Assembly: GCA_963788125.1 (NCBI GenBank) | Contig: CAWBFN010000001.1 | Coordinates: 186,001 to 250,000, forward strand | DNA from: Bog-473 sp963788125 | Lineage (GTDB): Bacteria; Actinomycetota; Acidimicrobiia; Acidimicrobiales; RAAP-2 | Reading direction: 5' to 3' | DNA: 64,000 bases | Program-made: the position numbers and the translations under genes | Shown: piece by piece, positions 62,755 to 64,000 of the stretch | Layout: every line of letters starts with the position of its first letter | Numbering within the stretch: position 1 is the stretch's first letter | Notes under the pieces: model-generated | What the model was told of the DNA's origin: nothing | Seen by the model: only the letters and a program-made list of their open reading frames with translations | Database searches by the model: none

Positions 62755-64000
<1,246 letters not shown>

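Overview
The window is 64 kb of high-GC, densely coded DNA with many GTG starts and ATGA/GTGA gene overlaps. It fits an actinobacterium. The gene order PIP synthase, acyltransferase, PimA, then pdxS-pdxT is the mycobacterial-type phosphatidylinositol-mannoside neighbourhood. An F420-type (LLM) oxidoreductase, a form I CO dehydrogenase and a secreted protein with GYWL-DGG-FGD repeats point, with moderate confidence, to the class Acidimicrobiia. No rRNA, tRNA, CRISPR array, insertion sequence or phage gene was seen.

Layout. 0-4.5 kb: a NarL-type two-component system followed by four membrane-protein genes. 4.5-6.6 kb: an arsenic module (arsC with a frameshift, an aquaporin-type channel, arsI) divergent from arsR, with three phased palindromes between them. 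6.7-14.1 kb: an aerobic CO dehydrogenase operon coxM-coxS-coxL, an XdhC-YHS fusion, a MobA-like cytidylyltransferase, coxD and coxE; a LysR regulator converges on its end. 15-21.5 kb: mixed housekeeping (DUF899, YihY-type membrane protein, Fpg glycosylase, acyltransferase, patatin, ferritin-like protein, broken cupredoxin). 21.7-24.7 kb: pgsA-patA-pimA lipid operon. 24.8-33.7 kb: a large secreted beta-propeller protein, acyltransferase-3, deacetylase, M48 protease, pdxS-pdxT, NfeD-slipin. 35.5-38.3 kb: two tandem, nearly identical solute-binding proteins, each with its own hairpin. 38.4-45.1 kb: P450 and redox enzymes, exonuclease. 45.3-49.6 kb: an SPFH/ribbon-helix-helix operon under a perfect palindrome, then a convergent end-joining-like operon (LigD-type polymerase, HhH-PHP protein, LigC-type ligase). 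49.7-60 kb: a catabolic district of dehydrogenases, SMP-30 propellers, a Rieske oxygenase, a kinase-like phosphotransferase, SnoaL-like proteins and an LLM oxidoreductase. 60-62.7 kb: TetR divergent from a DrrAB-type ABC exporter. 62.7 kb to the end: glnA, cut by the window edge.

Together the genes suggest an aerobic soil or sediment heterotroph that may supplement its energy from trace CO, resists arsenic, and breaks down complex organic compounds.

Two cautions. At least four otherwise intact genes (arsC, a 3-hydroxyisobutyrate-type dehydrogenase, a SnoaL-like gene and the essential glnA) each carry what looks like a single-base frameshift, so some breaks may be sequence errors. Short tandem repeats of 11-20 bp lie across or near gene ends at many places.
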